A DNA stretch of 64,000 nucleotides from Tsukamurella ocularis (lineage in GTDB: Bacteria; Actinomycetota; Actinomycetes; Mycobacteriales; Mycobacteriaceae), in assembly GCF_024807615.1 (NCBI RefSeq), contig NZ_JANUCJ010000002.1, positions 62,001 through 126,000 on the forward strand, read 5' to 3'. This document shows, one piece after another, positions 1 through 9,401 of this stretch. A program made the translations under genes and the position numbers. The notes beneath the pieces were generated by a model, which saw only the letters and a program-made list of their open reading frames with translations, did not search any database and had not been told where the DNA came from. Numbering within the stretch: position 1 is the first letter of the stretch; each line of letters starts with the position of its first letter.

Positions 1-47
1 TCGGACGCGAGCTGCGCGAGCAACGTCCGGCCGTCGTCTCCTTCCAT
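1..47 (-). CDS. Possible 5' end of a leftward gene (partial)
   Basis: An ATG at 45-47 on the minus strand opens a frame that runs off the left edge; the visible residues read MEGDDGRTLLAQLAS. A TAGAAT box on the same strand at 153-158 could be its -10 element with a leader of about 100 nt. Only 15 codons are visible, so I cannot name a product, and the start itself is uncertain because no clear ribosome binding site precedes it. Positions 48-202 hold this putative promoter and the end of the next gene and nothing else I can recognise. Confidence 0.3.
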   Translation of the reverse strand, partial: MEGDDGRTLLAQLAS

Positions 48-202
48 CACTGCACCCCCGATCCTTGGAGCGGAGCGTCCGCCGTGTGGTCCATCACTGC
101 CGCCCTGGTATCGAGATCGGGCGCGTGTCGTCCTCTCGGCGACCAGGAGCGCATTCTATACCGTCCGGTCGGTCGCGTGGCCGCCACCGGGTGGGTGCGT
201 GG

Positions 203-1276
203 TTACACCCGGTGCGTCCCGTCGCGGACGGTGCCGACGAACTCTTCGACCACGTCCTCCAGGGCGACTATGCCGATCGTCCGGCCGTGGTCGTCGGCGA
301 CGGCGGCGAGATGCCCGCCGAGGCGGCGCAGGTCACCCGCGGCCTGATCCAGCGACAGGCTGCCGTCGACCACCGGCAGCGGGCGGATGCGGCTCGCGCC
401 GATCACCGACTCGGGGCCGACGGCGGCGTCCATGATGTCCGGCAGCACGTCCTTGACGTGCAGGTAGCCGGTGAAGGCGCCGGCGCTGCTGCGTACCGGG
501 TAGCGGGAGTAGCCGGTCTCGGCGACGGCGGACTCGATGTCGCCGAGCGTCGGGCCCCAGGCGCCGCTGGTGCTTTGCACCGCCTGCAGCCCGCGGATCT
601 CGGTCAGCGGGATCGCCACGTCGGCGACGGTGCGGCGCGAGGTCTGCAGCGCGCGGGTCAGGCGGACCCGCTCCTCGGCGTCGATGAGACCCTCGTCGTG
701 CGACTCGGCGATGAGCACGCTCAGTTCGCCGGCGGAGACGGTGCTGTCCAGCTCGTCGCGCGGCTCCACCCCACCCGTGCGCAGCACCAGCGTCGCCAGC
801 CAGTTGTAGACCGCGATCAGCGGCCGCACCAGGCGGACGAACGCGACGTGCGGTGGCACGAGCAGCATCGCCGCGGCCTCGGGGCCGGCGAGCGCGATGT
901 TCTTCGGCACCATCTCGCCGAGCAGGATGTGCAGCACCACGACCAGGCCCAGGGAGACCGTGAAGGAGATCGGGTGCAGCAGCGCGTCGGGGACGTGTGC
1001 CCAGGCCAGAGGCTTCTCCAGCAGGTGCGCGATGGCAGGCTCGCCGACCTTACCGAGCAGGATCGAGCAGATCGTGATGCCCAGCTGACAGCCCGCCAGC
1101 ATGAGCGAGAGGTTCTCCGAAGCCTTGATCACGGCCTTCGCGCTCGACCGGCCCTGCTCGACGAGGGCCTCGAGCCGGTCGCGCCGGGCCGCGATGAGGG
1201 CGAACTCGGCCGCGACGAAGAAGGCGTTCGCGGCCAGGAGCAGCACGGTCAGGGCGACGCCCAGGAGATCATTCAT
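203..1276 (-). CDS. CNNM/CorC-family membrane protein with CBS pair (short form)
   Basis: 357 aa. An N-terminal CNNM (DUF21) membrane domain, with hydrophobic segments near residues 4-26, 58-78 and 95-125 and the family-type AFFVAAEFALIAARRDR stretch, is followed by a CBS-domain pair at about 200-345. The protein ends just after the second CBS motif (EDVVEEFVGTVRD), so it lacks the CorC/HlyC C-terminal domain. Family members are linked to divalent cation (Mg2+, Co2+) export; they are often misnamed hemolysins. It overlaps the upstream paralogue by 8 bp, so the two are co-translated and may form a heteromer. The pair matches M. tuberculosis Rv1841c/Rv1842c in order and in relative size. Confidence 0.9.
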   Translation of the reverse strand: MNDLLGVALTVLLLAANAFFVAAEFALIAARRDRLEALVEQGRSSAKAVIKASENLSLMLAGCQLGITICSILLGKVGEPAIAHLLEKPLAWAHVPDALLHPISFTVSLGLVVVLHILLGEMVPKNIALAGPEAAAMLLVPPHVAFVRLVRPLIAVYNWLATLVLRTGGVEPRDELDSTVSAGELSVLIAESHDEGLIDAEERVRLTRALQTSRRTVADVAIPLTEIRGLQAVQSTSGAWGPTLGDIESAVAETGYSRYPVRSSAGAFTGYLHVKDVLPDIMDAAVGPESVIGASRIRPLPVVDGSLSLDQAAGDLRRLGGHLAAVADDHGRTIGIVALEDVVEEFVGTVRDGTHRV

Positions 1277-2609
1277 GGGTCACCTCCACGAGGTCGACGC
1301 GGCGGCCGTCCATCCTGGCGACGCGGGCCGACCACTGCGGGACCTGCACCTCGTCGTCGACTGACGGGTGGTTCGGCAGCGAGACGCGGTCGCCGGCCGT
1401 GGGAATCCGGCCGAGCAGGAACATCACCAGTCCGCCGAGGGTGTCGTAGTCGCCTTCGGGGGCGCGGTAGCCGGTGTCGCGTTCGAGCTCATCAATGCGG
1501 AGCAGGCCGGCGCAGAGGAAGCCATCGTCGGTGCGCTGCACGTCGACCGGCTCGTTCGCGTCGTGCTCGTCGCGCACGTCGCCCACGATCTCCTCGATGA
1601 GGTCCTCGACCGTGACGATGCCGGCGGAGCCGCCGTACTCGTCGACGACGAGCGCCATCTGCAGGCCGTTGGCGCGCAGCTGCTCCATCAGGGCGTCGCC
1701 GTCGAGCGTCGCGGGCACGACAGGGGCGGTGGTGGCGATCTGCGCGACGGTCACCGTCGCGCGACGGTCCGCCGGCACCGTCAGCGCCTGCTTCACGTGC
1801 ACCAGGCCGATGGTGTCGTCCAGGTCGCCCCGGACCACCGGGAACCGGGAGCGACCGGACTCGATCGACAGCGCCACCAGGTCGGCGACGGTGTCGTCCG
1901 CGTCCAGCGAGTGGATCCGCTGCCGCGGGGTCATGAGTTCCTCCGCGGTGAGCTCGCCGAACTCGAGGCTGCGGCCCACGAGCTCGGCGGTCATCTCGTC
2001 GATCGCGCCGTGCGCGGCCGAATTGCGCACGAGGGCGCTGAGCTCCTGCGCCGACCGTGCGGAGCTCAGCTCCTCCGCGGGCTCGATGCCCAGGCGGCGG
2101 ACCAGCGCGTTCGCGGAGCGGTTGAGGAAGGAGATGGCGAAGCGGAAGGTCGAGGAGAACAGGGACTGCGCGCCCGCGGTGAGCCGCGCGGTCTGCAGTG
2201 GCCGGGCGATCGCGAGGTTCTTCGGCGCGAGTTCGCCCAGCACCATCGACAATGAGGTCGCGATGACCAGGGCTAGGACCAGGGTGAGCGCCGACGACCA
2301 GACCCCGGGCATACCCGTCCATTCCAGCGCGGGGCGCAGGAACTTCGAGAGCACCGGCTCGGCGAGGTAGCCGGTGACCAGGGTGGTGATGGTGATGCCC
2401 AGCTGTGCGCCGGAGAGCTGGAAGGAGAGAGTGCGGTGCGCGTTCTGCACCTGCTTCGATCGGCGGTCCCCGCGGTCGCGGACGTCCGCGTCGATCGTGG
2501 ACCGCTCGAGCGCGGTCAGCGAGAACTCCGCCGCCACGAAGAGCGCGGTGCCGACGGTGAGCGCGAGGAAGCCGACGACGGCGCCGACCGTGATCAGCGC
2601 GCTAGACAT
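1269..2609 (-). CDS. CNNM/CorC-family membrane protein with CBS pair and CorC domain
   Basis: 446 aa. CNNM membrane domain over about the first 190 residues (starting ALFVAAEFSLTALERS), CBS pair at about 205-330 (ELMTPRQRIHSL...; VDEYGGSAGIVTVEDLIEE), then a C-terminal CorC/HlyC transporter-associated domain that ends near residue 440. It is the first gene of the two-gene CNNM operon and probably the Rv1842c counterpart. Expected role is divalent cation efflux or homeostasis at the cytoplasmic membrane, with adenine nucleotide sensing by the CBS pair; this is known for the family, not shown here. Start ATG chosen because it opens directly on the first membrane helix. Confidence 0.9.
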   Translation of the reverse strand: MSSALITVGAVVGFLALTVGTALFVAAEFSLTALERSTIDADVRDRGDRRSKQVQNAHRTLSFQLSGAQLGITITTLVTGYLAEPVLSKFLRPALEWTGMPGVWSSALTLVLALVIATSLSMVLGELAPKNLAIARPLQTARLTAGAQSLFSSTFRFAISFLNRSANALVRRLGIEPAEELSSARSAQELSALVRNSAAHGAIDEMTAELVGRSLEFGELTAEELMTPRQRIHSLDADDTVADLVALSIESGRSRFPVVRGDLDDTIGLVHVKQALTVPADRRATVTVAQIATTAPVVPATLDGDALMEQLRANGLQMALVVDEYGGSAGIVTVEDLIEEIVGDVRDEHDANEPVDVQRTDDGFLCAGLLRIDELERDTGYRAPEGDYDTLGGLVMFLLGRIPTAGDRVSLPNHPSVDDEVQVPQWSARVARMDGRRVDLVEVTHE

Positions 2610-2693
2610 CGACCCGCCCCGTCGACGTGGTCACTGCGGTCTGCGCTCGTCGGCGGCGTTTGCCGGGTCTTCGGGACTTCATGGTCCTTCCAG

Positions 2694-2732
2694 GGATCGT
2701 CGGTGGGAATCACTGCATCCTACCGACGATCC
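2694..2732 (-). terminator. Hairpin terminator downstream of guaB1
   Basis: The arms at 2694-2708 and 2718-2732 can pair over about 15 bp with one G-U pair (core GATCGTCGGT against ACCGACGATC). It lies 11 bp past the guaB1 stop and before the CNNM operon, the right place to end guaB1 transcription. No marked U-run follows, so this may be an actinobacterial I-shaped terminator. The rest of the 2610-2742 gap should hold the CNNM operon promoter, which I could not pin down. Confidence 0.5.
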
Positions 2733-2742
2733 GTCGGCTTTC

Positions 2743-4218
<1,476 letters not shown>

Positions 4219-4247
4219 TCACGGTCGAGGTCGCGACGCTCGTGTCG

Positions 4248-4739
4248 TCAGGGGCGCAGCGGGCGGCCGTACGGGTCGCGGACGCTGCCGGTGAGGATCA
4301 TGATGCCGTCGACCAGTGCCCAGATACCGACGCCGATGAGGATGACGAAGCCGATGAGGATGATCGACGTCACGATGCCGATCACCGTGAGCACGAGCTG
4401 GGTCACCGCGATCGAGGTGGAGCCCAGGTAGAACCGGCCGATGCCCCACCCGCCGAGGAAGATCTGCAGCAGGCCCGCGGCGAGCTTCGACTTGTCCGAG
4501 TAGGGCTCTCCGGTCTGCGGGTCGCGGCCGTACGGTGCCGAAGGATCCGCTCCGAAGGGCTGGCCGTACGGGAATCCCGACTGCGGCTGACCGTATCCGG
4601 GGTGCTGCGCGTACGGATGCTGACCGTAGCCGGCGGGCTGCTGGGCGTACGGGTCGTAGGACGGGTACGGCTGCGGATCGTAGCCCTGCTGGCCGTACGG
4701 GTTGTACTGCTGGCCGTACGGCTGGTGCGGATCGGTCAT
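4248..4739 (-). CDS. TM2-domain protein with Tyr/Gln/Pro-rich N-terminus
   Basis: 163 aa. Residues 1-95 are low complexity with repeated YGQ/YDP/YAQ/YGQP units and no predicted fold. Residues 96-150 form a TM2 domain: a glycine-rich GGWGIGRFYLGS turn between two hydrophobic segments. TM2 proteins are small membrane proteins of unknown function in bacteria. An SD-like GAGGAGA lies 6 nt before the ATG. It stands where gnd1 stands in M. tuberculosis (between guaB1 and the BlaR-like gene), so it is an insertion or replacement relative to that order. Confidence 0.85.
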   Translation of the reverse strand: MTDPHQPYGQQYNPYGQQGYDPQPYPSYDPYAQQPAGYGQHPYAQHPGYGQPQSGFPYGQPFGADPSAPYGRDPQTGEPYSDKSKLAAGLLQIFLGGWGIGRFYLGSTSIAVTQLVLTVIGIVTSIILIGFVILIGVGIWALVDGIMILTGSVRDPYGRPLRP

Positions 4740-4786
4740 GGTGGTCTCCTCGCTCTCCCCTGAGGCCCCAGCGTACCGGCGCGGAA

Positions 4787-5728
4787 TCAGTGCAGGATCA
4801 GGCGGGAGAGCTCGGTGAGCCAGGGCACCGCGACGGCGACTGTGGGCACCACCAGGATCAGTCCGGCGAGCAGGTATACCGACGCGCTGAACAGATTACT
4901 GGCCGGGGGCATCGACAGCCGCTCGACGCGGACGACCGTGCCGGTCGCACCGACCGCGAGGGCGCCCCGAGGCGCCGGACTCTGTGCGCAGGTGACCAGG
5001 GCGTTGGCGAGAGGGAGCGGCCCGGCGGCGGCCACGGCCTCGTCGTCGGCGAGCAGTTCGACGAGCAGCTTCACCGAGTCGAGCGCGGCGGACGAGCGGA
5101 CGACCTTGGGGAAGGCGTGGTTGACGGCGGTGAAGGCCTCGAGTACCAGGTCGTGCCGGGACCGCAGGTGCGCCCGCTCGTGTGCGACGACCGCGGTGAG
5201 CTCCTCGTGACTGAGCTGGTTGATCGTGCCGACGCTGAGCACCACGCGGTGCCGCAGCCCGGGCAGGCAGTAGGCCAGCGGCTGGTCGACGCCGAGGACG
5301 CGCAGGTCGGCGGCGGAGACGGGGTGGTCACCGTCGACCGCCTGAGACAGGATGTCGACGACGGTGCGGTGCCGGGCGCGGCGCCGGCGGGTGCGGATCG
5401 CGAGCCGGACGGTGGAGGTGATGAGCCGGGCGCCGATCAGCAGGGTCAGTGCGAAGGCGACCACCGCCACGATCCACGGAACGAGGCCGAGCTGGCGGAT
5501 CTCGTCGATCGGGTTGGTGGTGGGCCGACCGTCGGCACCGGGGACCAGCAGGCGGCTCGCGATGACCAGGCCGGCACTGAAGGCGGAGAGCACCGCGGCC
5601 AGGGCGATCGCCTGCCACAGCACGAGCGCGGCGCGGGGGGCGCGCAACGGCCAGGAGGCGCGGGAGAGCCACGCGGGCACCGGCCCCGCGAGCAGCAGGG
5701 CCAGCGCTCCGAAGATGAAGGCCGCCAT
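4787..5728 (-). CDS. M56-family (BlaR1-like) membrane metallopeptidase
   Basis: 313 aa. Hydrophobic segments at about 3-20, 35-62, 82-108 and 285-306 embed a zinc peptidase domain with the HExxH motif HERAH at 183-187. There is no extracellular penicillin-binding sensor domain after the last helix, so it is the short M56 type found beside BlaI in mycobacteria (Rv1845c-like) rather than a full BlaR1. Expected role: membrane protease that cleaves or inactivates the partner repressor on an envelope or ATP-synthesis stress signal. It follows blaI by 21 bp in one operon. Confidence 0.9.
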   Translation of the reverse strand: MAAFIFGALALLLAGPVPAWLSRASWPLRAPRAALVLWQAIALAAVLSAFSAGLVIASRLLVPGADGRPTTNPIDEIRQLGLVPWIVAVVAFALTLLIGARLITSTVRLAIRTRRRRARHRTVVDILSQAVDGDHPVSAADLRVLGVDQPLAYCLPGLRHRVVLSVGTINQLSHEELTAVVAHERAHLRSRHDLVLEAFTAVNHAFPKVVRSSAALDSVKLLVELLADDEAVAAAGPLPLANALVTCAQSPAPRGALAVGATGTVVRVERLSMPPASNLFSASVYLLAGLILVVPTVAVAVPWLTELSRLILH

Positions 5729-5749
5729 GAGGACGAGCCTACTGGTTGA

Positions 5750-6136
5750 TCAGGGCTCGGCGCGACGACCGGCGTCGCCGGCCTCGAGCTTGGCGAGCGC
5801 GCGACGCAGTGCCTGCGCCTCGTCGGCCCCCACGCGCTCGACGAAGTGCACAAGCGCGGCCTCGCGCGAGCTCTCGGCCTGGTTCAGCGCGTCGAACATC
5901 AGGTCCGCGACGAGCTCCTCGCGGCCGAAGCTCGCGGCGTAGCGATGGGCCCGGTCCGTGCGGATCTGGCTCACCAGCTTCTTCTTCGCAAGACGCTGCA
6001 GAACCGTCATCACCGTCGTGTAGGCGAGTTCGCGGTCAGCGGCGAGCGACTCGTGCACCTGTCGCACGGTCTGCGGTTCAGTGGACGCCCAGAGATGGTC
6101 CATGACCGCGCGTTCGAGATCTCCCAATGCCGCCAT
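5750..6136 (-). CDS. blaI: BlaI/MecI-family transcriptional repressor
   Basis: 128 aa winged-helix repressor; MAALGDLERAVMDHLW opens the family's typical N-terminus and AYTTVMTVLQRLAKKKLV is the recognition helix region. The C-terminal helices serve dimerisation. I chose the ATG at 6134-6136: a longer frame opens at 6202, but the inverted repeat at 6170-6186 that looks like its operator would then lie inside the gene, and family members begin near this Met. An intermediate Met at 6157 is possible. In M. tuberculosis the orthologue (Rv1846c) represses itself, the M56 gene and other genes including ATP synthase genes. Confidence 0.93.
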   Translation of the reverse strand: MAALGDLERAVMDHLWASTEPQTVRQVHESLAADRELAYTTVMTVLQRLAKKKLVSQIRTDRAHRYAASFGREELVADLMFDALNQAESSREAALVHFVERVGADEAQALRRALAKLEAGDAGRRAEP

Positions 6137-6169
6137 TGCTCCGATTCTACTCGGCATGGCCCGTATCGC

Positions 6170-6186
6170 TACGACGACCTGTCGTA
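6170..6186. promoter_or_regulatory. Putative BlaI operator
   Basis: Exact inverted repeat TACGAC-N5-GTCGTA, 33 bp upstream of the blaI start. It resembles the TAC..C(A)-N-(T)G..GTA dyads bound by BlaI/MecI proteins. Autorepression is inferred from the position and family knowledge. Confidence 0.6.
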
Positions 6187-6209
6187 ATCCACGCCACACC
6201 ACTGAGGGC

Positions 6210-6239
6210 TTGCTAAGTTAGGGGAGCCTGCCCTAGAGT
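6210..6239 (+). promoter_or_regulatory. Putative sRNA promoter overlapped by an IdeR (iron) box
   Basis: A -35-like TTGCTA (6210-6215) and a -10 TAGAGT (6234-6239) are 18 bp apart. Between and over them lies TTAGGGGAGCCTGCCCTAG (6218-6236), which matches the DtxR/IdeR consensus TTAGGTTAGSCTAACCTAA at 14 of 19 positions and has near-symmetric halves. IdeR with iron bound would cover the -10 and block the promoter, so the transcript should appear on iron starvation. Confidence 0.65.
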
Positions 6240-6245
6240 GGGTGT

Positions 6246-6372
6246 TGTCGCCGAGAGCGACACCGAACCACATCGGACCGTGACGCGAACTGAGGGCTGC
6301 AGTAATCCGCCGGTCTGTGCCACGGCGGGTCCGGGGGATGGCTGAGCCCCCGGACCCGCCGACTTCTTTCTC
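6246..6372 (+). ncRNA. mrsI: Putative MrsI-type iron-sparing small RNA
   Basis: No coding frame fits here. Predicted transcription start is near 6246 from the iron-box promoter. A small 5' hairpin (TGTCGC, loop CGAGA, GCGACA; 6246-6262) opens the RNA, an unpaired stretch of about 60 nt follows, and a strong intrinsic terminator ends it, giving about 125 nt. In M. tuberculosis the sRNA MrsI (ncRv11846) is transcribed under IdeR control from the gap between blaI (Rv1846c) and Rv1847, and represses iron-rich proteins such as bfrA. The same neighbours flank this locus. Homology rests on synteny, iron box and architecture; I did not align the RNAs and the ends are estimates. Confidence 0.6.
6323..6372 (+). 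terminator. Strong intrinsic terminator of the putative sRNA
   Basis: Perfect 15-bp stem (6323-6337 with 6347-6361, core GGCGGGTCCGGGGG) and 9-nt loop, followed on the plus strand by ACTTCTTTCT. It has no plus-strand protein gene before it, which is itself evidence for a short non-coding transcript. Confidence 0.75.
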
Positions 6373-6422
6373 TGCGTCGTGGTATCGCCGACGTGGATGA
6401 GCCCGTCGCCGCCGATCGCGGA

Positions 6423-6656
6423 TCACTCCTTGGGCATCACGAGCCAGAGCAGCAGGTACAGCAGGAACTGCGGCCCGGGCAACAGGCACGACACCACGAA
6501 AAGCACGCGGACCAGCGTCGCGTCGATGCCGAAGTACCGGGCGATGCCGGCGCACACGCCGCCCATCCAGTTGTTCTGGACGTCGCGGGCGAATCGCTTC
6601 TGCGGCGGCGCGGGAGGGAAGTAGGGGTTGGGGGCGAAGGGATCGTTCTCGGTCAT
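6423..6656 (-). CDS. PspC-domain small membrane protein
   Basis: 77 aa. Starts MTENDPFAPNPYFPP; residues 26-77 form a PspC domain (NWMGGVCAGIARYFGID, then a hydrophobic helix ending LLWLVMPKE). PspC-domain proteins sit in the cytoplasmic membrane and are tied to envelope-stress responses; those in actinobacteria often occur alone. The frame is open far upstream, but the family N-terminus and lack of coding character before 6656 fix the start. It sits between the sRNA and the Rv1847-type thioesterase gene, a place where M. tuberculosis has no gene as far as I recall. Confidence 0.88.
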   Translation of the reverse strand: MTENDPFAPNPYFPPAPPQKRFARDVQNNWMGGVCAGIARYFGIDATLVRVLFVVSCLLPGPQFLLYLLLWLVMPKE

Positions 6657-6788
6657 GACTCCACAGTGCCGGGCCGCGGCCACGACCGCATCGGGGTCTA
6701 CCCGGACCCGGGCCCCGATCTTCCGGTCGCGGCCCCGATCGTCCAGCCCGGGGACGTGGCGGACGGCACCCGGTTCTAGGGTGGATCC

Positions 6789-7214
6789 ATGACGCAACCG
6801 ACACCCGGACAGCAGCAGGTCATCGACGGGATCCTGGCCGGCGGCACCGCCGGATTCGACACGATCCTCGGCCTCGAGTACACCGCCGTGACCGCCGACG
6901 GCGTGCAGGCGACGCTCACCCTGCGCCCTGAACTGCACCAGCCCTTCGGCATCACCCACGGTGGTGTCTACTGCGCCATCGTCGAATCGGTCGCGAGCGT
7001 CTCCGGCGTGGTGTGGCTCGGTGGCGCGGGACACGTCGTGGGCGTGAACAACAACACCGACTTCTTGCGCGCGCTCTCCAGCGGCGTCCTCTCGATCCGT
7101 TCCACCCCGATCCATCGCGGCCGCCGCCAGCAGCTGTGGCTCGTCGAGATCGACTCCGAGGACGGCAAGGCCGTCGCACGCGGTCAGGTCCGTTTGCAGA
7201 ACATCGACGCCTGA
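6789..7214 (+). CDS. PaaI-family hotdog thioesterase
   Basis: 141 aa single hotdog domain. The PaaI-type active-site stretch HQPFGITHGGVYCAIVESVASV is at about 45-66. These enzymes hydrolyse acyl- or aryl-CoA thioesters; the substrate cannot be told. A TAGGGT box lies 6 nt before the ATG, which suggests a leaderless message. It is the positional counterpart of Rv1847 and supports the shared gene order with mycobacteria. Confidence 0.88.
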   Translation: MTQPTPGQQQVIDGILAGGTAGFDTILGLEYTAVTADGVQATLTLRPELHQPFGITHGGVYCAIVESVASVSGVVWLGGAGHVVGVNNNTDFLRALSSGVLSIRSTPIHRGRRQQLWLVEIDSEDGKAVARGQVRLQNIDA

Positions 7215-7234
7215 CGGCGGCTCCCGCAATGCGA

Positions 7235-7267
7235 CGAGCGCGCCACCCGGAAGGGGTGGCGCGCTCG
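7235..7267. terminator. Convergent terminator hairpin
   Basis: Perfect 14-bp stem (7235-7248 with 7254-7267, core GAGCGCGCCACCC) and GGAAG loop between the thioesterase and the convergent NADH dehydrogenase. It can serve both strands. Confidence 0.6.
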
Positions 7268-7300
7268 CATGCGTTCGTGCCGGTTCGCGCCGGCCGGGCG

Positions 7301-8761
7301 TCAGCCTGTCTTCTCGGCCTTGTCCGAGGTGACCGACGGTGCGCCCGGAGCCTGGACCTGCACGTCCGCCTTCGGCGCCGATTGTGGCAGCGCCTTGGTG
7401 GGTGAGCTGGTGTGCACCGGCGGGATGACGGGCTTTGCACCGGTCTGCAGCGCGTCGAGCGCGGTGCGGGCGTAGACCTGCTGCTCGGTGATGGTCATCT
7501 GGCCGCGCTTGTTGGTGAGGAAGGTGATCGCCCACGAGGTCAGCGTGATGACGCGATTCTGGTAGCCCACGATGTACCAGAGGTGCAGCGCGAGCCAGCC
7601 GAGCCAGGCGAGGAAGCCGCCGAACTCGAGCTTCCCGACCTTCGCCACGGCGCTGGCGCGGGAGACGGTGGCCATCGAGCCCTTGTCGAAGTACTTGAAG
7701 GGCTTGCGGTCGGCGGGGGACTGGCCCTCGAGGCCGGCCTTGATCGCCTTCGCGGCGTACGTCGCGCCCTGGATGGCGCCCTGCGCCATGCCCGGGACGC
7801 CGTCGACCAGCATCATGTCGCCGACGACGAAGACGTTCGGGTTGCCCGGGATGGTGAGGTCGGGCAGCACGCGGACGCGGCCCGCGCGGTCGGTCTCGGC
7901 GCCGGACTGGTCGGCGAGGATCTTGCCCAGCTTGCTGGCGGCGACGCCGGCGGACCAGACCTTGCACTGCGCCTCGATGCGGCGCTGGGTGCCGTCCTTC
8001 TCCTTGACGACGAGGCCGTCGGCGTCGACGTCGACGACCATGGCGTTCAGCTGGATCTCGACGCCCATCTTCTCCAGGCGCTTTGCAGCCATGGTGCCCA
8101 GCTTCTCGCCCATCGGCGGGAGCACGGCGGGGGCTGCGTCGAGGAGGATCACGCGCGCCTCGGTGGGGTCGATGTTGCGGAACGCTCCCTTGAGCGTGTT
8201 GTCCGACATCTCGGCGATCTGCCCGGCCAGCTCGACTCCTGTGGGGCCGGCGCCGATCACGACGAAGGTGAGGAGGCGCATGCGCTCCTCGTGGTCGTGC
8301 GAGAGCTCGGCCTGCTCGAAGGCGCCGAGGATGCGGCCGCGCAGTTCGAGGGCATCGTCGATGGTCTTCATGCCGGGAGCGAACTCGGCGAACTGGTCGT
8401 TGCCGAAGTACGACTGGTCTGCGCCCGCGGCCACGATGAGGCTGTCGAACGGGGTGACGGTGACGCGATCGAGCAGGCGGCTCGTGACCGTGCGGTTCTC
8501 GAGATCGATGTCGGTGACCTCGCCCAGGAGTACCTCAGCGTTGCGCTGCTTGCGCAGGATCATGCGGGTCGCGGGCGCGATCTCGCCCTCGGAGAGAATG
8601 CCCGTCGCGACTTGGTACAGCAGCGGCTGGAACAGGTGGTGGGTCGTCTTCGCGATCATCGTCACGTCGACGTCCGTGCGCTTGAGGGCGCGCGTGCCGA
8701 AGAGGCCACCGAACCCCGATCCGATGACGACCACCTTGTGGCGGTGCCCTGCGTCGCTCAT
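7301..8761 (-). CDS. ndh: Type II NADH:quinone oxidoreductase (NDH-2)
   Basis: 486 aa. FAD-binding GSGFGG near residue 13, a second nucleotide-binding GAGPTGVELAGQIAEM near 170 for NADH, and the third FAD contact VFVVGDMMLVDG near 315, then MAQGAIQGATYAA for quinone/FAD. The C-terminus has hydrophobic segments (LEFGGFLAWLGWLALHLWYIVG) that bind the membrane, then a Pro/Ala-rich tail. It feeds electrons from NADH to menaquinone without pumping protons. Start MSDAGHRHKVVVIG is chosen over a longer frame because the Rossmann motif then falls at the family position. Confidence 0.94.
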   Translation of the reverse strand: MSDAGHRHKVVVIGSGFGGLFGTRALKRTDVDVTMIAKTTHHLFQPLLYQVATGILSEGEIAPATRMILRKQRNAEVLLGEVTDIDLENRTVTSRLLDRVTVTPFDSLIVAAGADQSYFGNDQFAEFAPGMKTIDDALELRGRILGAFEQAELSHDHEERMRLLTFVVIGAGPTGVELAGQIAEMSDNTLKGAFRNIDPTEARVILLDAAPAVLPPMGEKLGTMAAKRLEKMGVEIQLNAMVVDVDADGLVVKEKDGTQRRIEAQCKVWSAGVAASKLGKILADQSGAETDRAGRVRVLPDLTIPGNPNVFVVGDMMLVDGVPGMAQGAIQGATYAAKAIKAGLEGQSPADRKPFKYFDKGSMATVSRASAVAKVGKLEFGGFLAWLGWLALHLWYIVGYQNRVITLTSWAITFLTNKRGQMTITEQQVYARTALDALQTGAKPVIPPVHTSSPTKALPQSAPKADVQVQAPGAPSVTSDKAEKTG

Positions 8762-8831
8762 TACTCTCGTCGCTCCTGATTCGCGTCGAAGCCGGGATCC
8801 CGGCGTGTGCAGTCCTACCGTAGTCGCCTGC

Positions 8832-9401
8832 TCAACTCTCGTCGCGCTGCATGCCCGAACTCGTGGCCCGGCGCTCCCGATAGGCAGCGACGTGCGTCCG
8901 ATTGCCGCAGTTCCCCTCGGTACAGAAGCGGCGTGAGCGGTTCTTCGACAGGTCCACGAGAACTCGGTCACAGTCGTCGGCCGCGCAGGTCTTGAGCCGG
9001 TCGACGTTGCCGCTGCGGACCAGGTCGACGAGGGCCATCGCGCACTCCACGCGGACGCGGACCGGGATCGGTGCGTCGTCGTCGACGAAGTGCAGGTGCC
9101 AGTCCCAGCTGCCGTGCCGGGTCAGCCGGGGCTGCTGCGGCGTGGCCGCCAGCATCTCGTTGACGATCCCGGCCACGGCGTCGGGATGGTGCGCGGCGAA
9201 GGCCCGCTCCAGTTCGGCGCGCAGCGCGTGGATCGGCGCGACGTCGCGCGCCTGCGCGCTGCTCCACCCCGTGAACTCGTGCCGATGCAGGTACTTCTTC
9301 AGTGACTCCGCGGTGCCGAGCCGTTCCTCGTCGCCGTACGCGGTGTTCACGAGGTCGGCCGCCATGATCAGGGACGGCTCCGTGTCATGTGCGAATTTCA
9401 T
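8832..9401 (-). CDS. CGNR zinc-finger (ABATE-domain) regulator
   Basis: 189 aa. The N-terminal ABATE-like domain starts at about residue 8 (DTEPSLIMAADLVNT), and the C-terminus holds the CGNR zinc finger (TCAADDCDRVLVD...RRFCTEGNCGNRTHVAAYRER). These are predicted transcription factors. Start ATG at 9399-9401 has an excellent SD (AAGGAG, 5 nt away); another in-frame ATG at 9434 is also preceded by the same sequence because of the repeat described separately. It is divergent from an EamA exporter, the typical setting for a local regulator of an exporter. Confidence 0.88.
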   Translation of the reverse strand: MKFAHDTEPSLIMAADLVNTAYGDEERLGTAESLKKYLHRHEFTGWSSAQARDVAPIHALRAELERAFAAHHPDAVAGIVNEMLAATPQQPRLTRHGSWDWHLHFVDDDAPIPVRVRVECAMALVDLVRSGNVDRLKTCAADDCDRVLVDLSKNRSRRFCTEGNCGNRTHVAAYRERRATSSGMQRDES

